Below are positions 59,044 to 64,000 of a stretch of 64,000 nt of DNA, piece after piece. Numbering within the stretch: position 1 is the stretch's first letter; every line of letters begins with the position of its first letter. The notes beneath the pieces were generated by a model, which was not told the DNA's origin, searched no databases, and saw only the letters and a list, made by a program, of their open reading frames with translations. The stretch is taken from the NCBI GenBank assembly GCA_027563935.2, contig CM050449.1, forward strand, positions 58,793,949 through 58,857,948, written 5' to 3'. The translations under genes and the position numbers were made by a program. Origin of the DNA: Costus lasius (taxonomy: Eukaryota > Streptophyta > Magnoliopsida > Zingiberales > Costaceae).

Positions 59044-60025
59044 TGTAACGCCCCCTCAGAATAAATCTCAAACATATGCAGAAACCGCGGAAGATAGGGG
59101 AACGTCACACACAAAACAACAAGACAAATGCTAGGGAATAATAGCTTACAGAAACGATTCGAAAAATTTCGGCAGCATGTCCCCAGAATTACTAAGGAAA
59201 TTCCTGTACATGCTCTATAAACACAAATTGAACATACCATTTCGAAAACAAGATTCACAATCCTTATCACAACATCCAACTAATAAATCACATTAATCAA
59301 ATAACACTGAACGGAACAGAATTCACCGAAAACAGGCTTAAGCCCTCGGTTTAACACGCGTATCAAAACCAAATGCCAACCCGGCAACAATATCACAGTA
59401 GTCAAAAACTAGCAGCCACATCCGGCTAACATGTCAATGAATAAAATCATAAAAACCTCGGCCACATCCGGCCCTCAAAATAGCACAGGCTCGCAGGCCC
59501 CAAAATATCAAGTCAGTAAACTAACATCCGCTCAGGCTGTAGGCTCCTGCCCTGTATTTGAAAATATTGGTGGAATGAGCTACACGGCTCAGTGAGTAGA
59601 TAGTCTCATTCGACCATCCACGCATATACAATCAAAAATAGATGCAGATATCTTTTCAAAACTTTCACGGAAGATATCAAGTATGATACACAATAAAACC
59701 GAAATCAAAAATCACAATCATTATCAGAAAACAATACGCCCACAATCCCGGGCAACAAGATCACAAATTGGCCTATCCGGCTAAACAGACTACGACTCAC
59801 ACAACTATTGTCCAGTGATTACAGAATTGACCCCGTGGGTCCAACCCGGCCCTCGTCAAGGCACTGAGAGTAACCTGCAGCAACGAATATCGGTGAGGTG
59901 TAGATTCAAGAGGTGGCCCCCGCCAGGTCATGACGTGGCACTTTGCTCTACGACACTCAACCACCCCCTTACCGGGAACACAAACAGAACAGAACGGAAG
60001 GTGAATGAATTCAAGAGGTGGCCCC
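59044..60025 (-). repeat. 5' LTR of T, cut by A5
   Basis: It matches the first 982 bp of 52536-55150 and stops at GGCCCC, where A5 begins. The remainder should lie beyond A5 outside the window. Confidence 0.9.
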
Positions 60026-61699
60026 TGAAGGTCCCCTACAAGGGGCGAAACCCTAAAACATGCGCTAAACAAAACTTGCATGGGCGGAATCTAGGGTTTC
60101 CTAAGATCGGATAGCATGTATTATGATCAACTTTAACAACAGAAAAGGAATTCATACCGAAGCCATATGAAGGATGTCGCCTTGGAAGCAAGAGAACAAA
60201 AGAGGTCTCCTCCAAATCGTCACACACAAGATGATGTCGCTTTCTCTTTTGGTGCTCCTTGTGCTAGCAAGGTTCCAAGAGGTCTTGATCGAATGGGAGG
60301 GAAGATGATCTCCTTGCTTGGCGAAACTTTCTCCTCTTGTCGTCTCAGCTTTTTTTTCACGAGAAGGCTTCTCCAATGAAAACCAAGGAGGCGACAAAGG
60401 CGTGAAGAGGCGAGAGAGAGGCGACGTGAGATCATGGACACGTTTGAGAACATGCTATCTAAAAATAGCAAAGTCCAAACGTTCATGCGACCATGCATTA
60501 CCCCAATCGCAAATGCCTCACCACCTGAACCATGCGCTCATCCAATGAGCTGGTTCAAATCGATTTGGTTCAACAACCAAATAAACCAAGCAATTAGTCC
60601 AGATCATAATAAACCACTGAGGCCTAAGATCTGACCGTTGATCTCTTAATGCTCTTGATCTGACCGATCTAGCATCTATTCTCTCGATCGAAGCTTACCG
60701 ATCTCAAGCCCTAATCAATCAAACATGATTAGACCATATCTCACTTTTATTCAGAGAGTAAATCCCTTTAAACTGAACTCAAACAATTCAGTCCACACGA
60801 TCTGACTTAAGTAAGCCATATCATCAAATTGTGCGACCCTAAGGGTTTCCTCTAAATGTCGGTAACGACAACTTACGTTATCACGATCAGTGAGGGGTAT
60901 CTTGCAACACATCACTGTCTCCCGATATAAAGGAAAGAGTCCTCCAAGACTACACCCAAACTACAGCACAAGTGTGAATCCAATTCACAAGGCATGCATA
61001 TTTCCTTTGCCACTGGATATTCTTATTGGACAAGCGTGTCAAGCTTGTAGCTCCAATATGATGAGCATGATTAGAACAGATGAACACAGTCACCTGGGTA
61101 TGGCCATACACTTTCTCAATCATCTCATCCAGGGGGCCCCTTTAGAACACCACACTCCAATTATAGAGACGGCAATCCTTTCTCTATCACTAATGCCCTA
61201 ACCTGACTCAAGCTCACCATCCAAGATAGTCTATAACCATTATGTTTCAAATGATATTGAACTACCTCAAAACAATGACAATCATCATTTAGAAACACAA
61301 GTGATCTCAAGTCAGAGGAAATGTGCCACTTGTTACATTCAAGGATTATTCACATTGTGACAAGCAATTGAATATCCTAGTAGGGTCTGTCCAGTACATC
61401 CAATGTACCCATGAGTCTACATCTTATTCCATGCTCGAAGCATCCTATAAGATTAGAGCACATATTAGTCTCAATCATATCAAGGCTGTCTCATGTTCAC
61501 CAAGATATCTCGACTAAGGACTTCACAGCATGTCAGCTCAGCTGAACAGCTTTGAGACATTATTCAGAAGTACACTTATTGCAGCAGATAATGTAACAAA
61601 CTGAATAACAACCATGCCTTTATAAACATAGGAGTTTATTACATGATACTGATACAATCCCAAGGCCTCAAACATTAGCCTTAAGGGCATACCCCAACA
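60026..61699 (-). repeat. 3' LTR of A5
   Basis: 1,674 bp; on the plus strand it opens TGAAGGTCCCC and ends ACCCCAACA. The CArG-like inverted repeat is at 60440-60482. Confidence 0.94.
60440..60482. promoter_or_regulatory. CArG-like core in inverted repeat (A5 3' LTR)
   Basis: Arms ACGTTTG/CAAACGT and TGCTAT/ATAGCA surround CTAAAAATAG, as in sA2. Confidence 0.6.
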
Positions 61700-61714
61700 A
61701 TCTCCCACTTGCAC
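61700..61714 (-). promoter_or_regulatory. Polypurine tract of A5
   Basis: The minus strand reads GTGCAAGTGGGAGAT next to the 3' LTR. Confidence 0.87.
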
Positions 61715-61719
61715 TTAAT

Positions 61720-64000
61720 CTAATGGTTGAGAAATCTCAAACCCATATTATTACAGTGCTTCTCATGCTTCTGCTGCGCCAGAGGCTTAGTAAGCGGGTC
61801 TGCCAGATTGTCATCTGTATGAACCTTGCAGACTTTGATCTCGCCACGATCAATGATCTCCCTGATCAAATGAAACCGTCTCTGTATGTGCTTGGACTTC
61901 TGGTGCGACCGTGGTTCCTTTGCTTGTGCGATTCCTCCAGTGTTATCACAAAAGATAACCAAAGGATCTGCACTCGAAGGAACAACACCAAGTTCTCTCA
62001 CGAACTTACGAATCCATACTGCCTCCTTGGATGCTTCCGAGGCTGCAACATACTCGGCTTCTGTTGTGGAATCAGCAACAGTTGACTGTTTGAAACTCTT
62101 CCACACCACCGCTCCTCCATTCAAGCTAAAAACATAGCCTGATTGCGATCGGAAATCATCCTGGTCAGACTGGAACGAAGCGTCAGTATATCCTTCAATA
62201 CTGAGTTCTTCCTGACCACCATACACCAAGAACATATCTTTGGTCCTCCGCAGATATTTTAAAATGTTCTTGACCGCAACCCAGTGCGCCATACCTGGAT
62301 TACTTTGGAACCGACTGGTCATGCTTAACCCGTAAGCGACGTCTGGGCGAGTACACAACATCGCATACATAATGGATCCAATAGCCGAAGCATAAGGCGT
62401 ATTGTCCATTTCATCTTTCTCAGTCTGTGTTTGTGGACACTAACTCTTTGAAAGATTCAGACCATGTCTGACTGGAAGATATCCTCTTTTAGAATTCTCT
62501 AAATGAAATCTTTCCAGGACTTTATCGATGTAAGTACTCTGGCACAGCCCGAGAAGCCTCTTAGATCTATCCCTGTAGATCTTCACACCTAATACATAGG
62601 CTGCTTCTCCTAAATCTTTCATCTGGAAACATTTCCTTAACCATGCTTTAACCGCATGCATTTCAGGAATGTCATTTCCAATGATCAAGATGTCATCGAC
62701 GTAGAGGACTAGGAAAGTAATCACGCTCCCACTAAACCTCTTATATACACACGGGTCATCCTCGTTCTTGATGAAACCAAATTCACTGACTGATTCATCA
62801 AAACGAATATTCCAGCTTCTCGATGCTTGTTTAAGTCCATAAATAGACTTCTTTAATTTGCATATCTTATGACGATCTAATGGATTAGTGAAACCTTCAG
62901 GTTGTGTCATATACACATCCTCTTCCAGATTCCCATTAAGGAAAGCTGTCTTCACATCCATTTGCCAGATCTCATAATCGTAATATGCTGCTATCGCGAA
63001 AAGAATCCGAATAGACTTAAACATGGCTACAGGTGAGAAAGTTTCATCATAATCTATCCCGTAGATTTGTTTGAAACCTTTCGCAACTAGCCTTCCTTTA
63101 TAGGTAACCACGTTACCATCCATGTCAATCTTCTTCTTGAAGATCCATTTACAGCCTATAGGGATAACTCCCGGAGGCGGATCCACCAAATCCCAGACTT
63201 GGTTATCTGACATGGAGTCCATCTCAGCGCGCATAGCTTCAAGCCATCTCGATGAATCCGGTCCACTGACCGCATCCGCATAAGTAAGGGGTTCATCATT
63301 ATCAATGATGTAGACTCCGTCATAGCGCTCAGGCTGTCGACGGATCCTTCCCGATCTTCGCGGTTCCCGTGATGTCTGAGCCTCAAGTTGTTCAATAACC
63401 TGATCCACCGGCTCAGGCTCATCCAACTGTGCTTGAGCACTTTGTCCTTCCTCTGGATTCTCATCCAGCTTTATTTCTCTCCCACTGGCCTCTTGCAGAA
63501 GAAACTCCTTCTCAAGAAATATGGCCGTTCGAGCAACAAATACCTTGTTCTCTTTGGGATCGTAGAAATAATAACCCTTAGTTTCCTTAGGGTAACCGAC
63601 AAAGATACATTTTTCAGATCTGCTCTCTAGTTTCCCAGAGGCGAGCTTTTTGACATAAGCCTCGCAGCCCCAGATCCTGATAAATGTCAAGCTCGGCTGT
63701 TTCCCATACCATAACTCATATGGCGTCTTAGAAACTGCCTTGGATGGCACTCGGTTTAGTACCTTTGCAGCTATCTCCAGTGCAAATCCCCAAAAGGAAT
63801 ATGGAAGAGTAGCCTGACTCATCATAGAACGAACCATATCAAGTAACGTTCTATTTCTCCTCTCGGACACACCATTCCATTGCGGTGTTCCTGGCGGAGT
63901 GAGCTGTGAGATAATCCCACACTCCTTTAGATAGTCTATAAACTCTCGACTTAGGTATTCACCACCTCGATCAGAATGAAGTGCCTTGATATTTCGGCCT
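61720..64000 (-). pseudogene. gag-pol: A5 gag-pol polyprotein, 3' part, one amber codon
   Basis: From the window end to 61720 the minus strand encodes integrase from its central region on, including the catalytic Glu motif (GVSERRN), then reverse transcriptase with YVDD, and RNase H ending in LRFLNH. The only break seen is TAG for CAG at 62440-62442, between reverse transcriptase and RNase H. It is accompanied by a silent TCG-to-TCA change three codons before it; both are shared with A4. The frame is open to the window edge. Gag and protease lie outside. Apart from the shared amber codon this is the least damaged pol in the window. Confidence 0.9.

Larger units (their letters stand above)
52536..60025 (-). 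mobile_element. T: Ty3/gypsy retrotransposon, Tekay/Del-like chromovirus, defective
   Basis: This minus-strand element has a full 3' LTR (52536-55150), polypurine tract, gag-pol, iMet primer site and a 5' LTR cut off by A5. The two LTRs share about 980 bp with about ten differences by eye (about 1%). It is inserted one base before the end of LTR A6, so its expected duplication is CTTTC (52531-52535); the other copy lies outside the window. The coding part carries two stops and a deletion. The clade call rests on the integrase C-terminus with chromodomain-like motif, the double CCHC knuckle and LTR size. Confidence 0.9.
60026..64000 (-). mobile_element. A5: Ty1/copia retrotransposon, family A (cut by window end)
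   Basis: The minus-strand 3' LTR, polypurine tract and the 3' part of gag-pol are visible. It is inserted in the 5' LTR of T. The bases before it are GCCCC, the expected target duplication, whose partner is outside the window. Its LTR is nearly identical to solo LTR sA2. Confidence 0.92.

Noticed and set aside
60021..60025. GCCCC before A5 as evidence of a target-site preference shared with sA2
   Set aside because: Two cases are too few, and the other four family-A insertions have unrelated target sites. A5's second flank is also not visible.

Overview
The window is plant nuclear DNA made of nested LTR retrotransposons. I found no cellular gene, rRNA gene or CRISPR array. The evidence for a plant is the combination of Ty1/copia elements with 1.65-1.68 kb LTRs, about 1.8-1.9 kb leaders and about 1,295-codon gag-pol frames (the layout of the Angela/BARE-1 type), a Ty3/gypsy element of the chromodomain-bearing Tekay/Del type, and initiator-Met-tRNA primer sites in every element. 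The species cannot be told from the sequence.

Labels used here: A1-A5 are internal-bearing copies of one copia family (family A). sA1 and sA2 are solo LTRs of that family. A6 is a family-A LTR split by three later insertions. E is a second copia family with 2.4 kb LTRs and ruined coding sequence. F is a third copia-like element, seen only as LTR and leader. T is the gypsy element.

Layout. E (minus strand) runs from before base 1 to 29377. Its 3' LTR is 1-2303 and its 5' LTR 26949-29377. A1 (2567-11731, minus) and A2 (13661-24432, plus) sit inside E, and A2 itself carries sA1 (19529-21182). E appears to be inserted into the LTR of F (plus strand; visible at 29378-29793 and 31467-31956), which also took up sA2 (29794-31466). 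F's leader (31957-32665) is interrupted by LTR A6 (from 32666, plus). A6 was hit by A3 (33190-42236, minus), A4 (42716-51849, minus) and T (52536 onward, minus). T's 5' LTR is cut at 60025 by A5 (minus), which runs off the window end. Six insertions (A1, A2, A3, A4, sA1, sA2) have exact 5-bp target-site duplications, which fixes the order of events.

State of the genes. Every gag-pol seen carries at least one stop or other break, mostly CAG-to-TAG changes, although LTR pairs differ by only about 0.2-1%. Some defects are shared between independently inserted copies: an ATG-to-ACG change at the gag start in A1 and A4, and an amber codon after the reverse transcriptase in A4 and A5. E has nearly identical LTRs but wrecked gag-pol. 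These points suggest that copies spread using proteins made by other elements.

The least ordinary signals are structural. First, the leaders of families A and E share a set of stem-loops whose stems differ in sequence but stay paired. Second, family-A LTRs carry a CArG-like A/T core between inverted-repeat arms that differ between subfamilies yet remain complementary.
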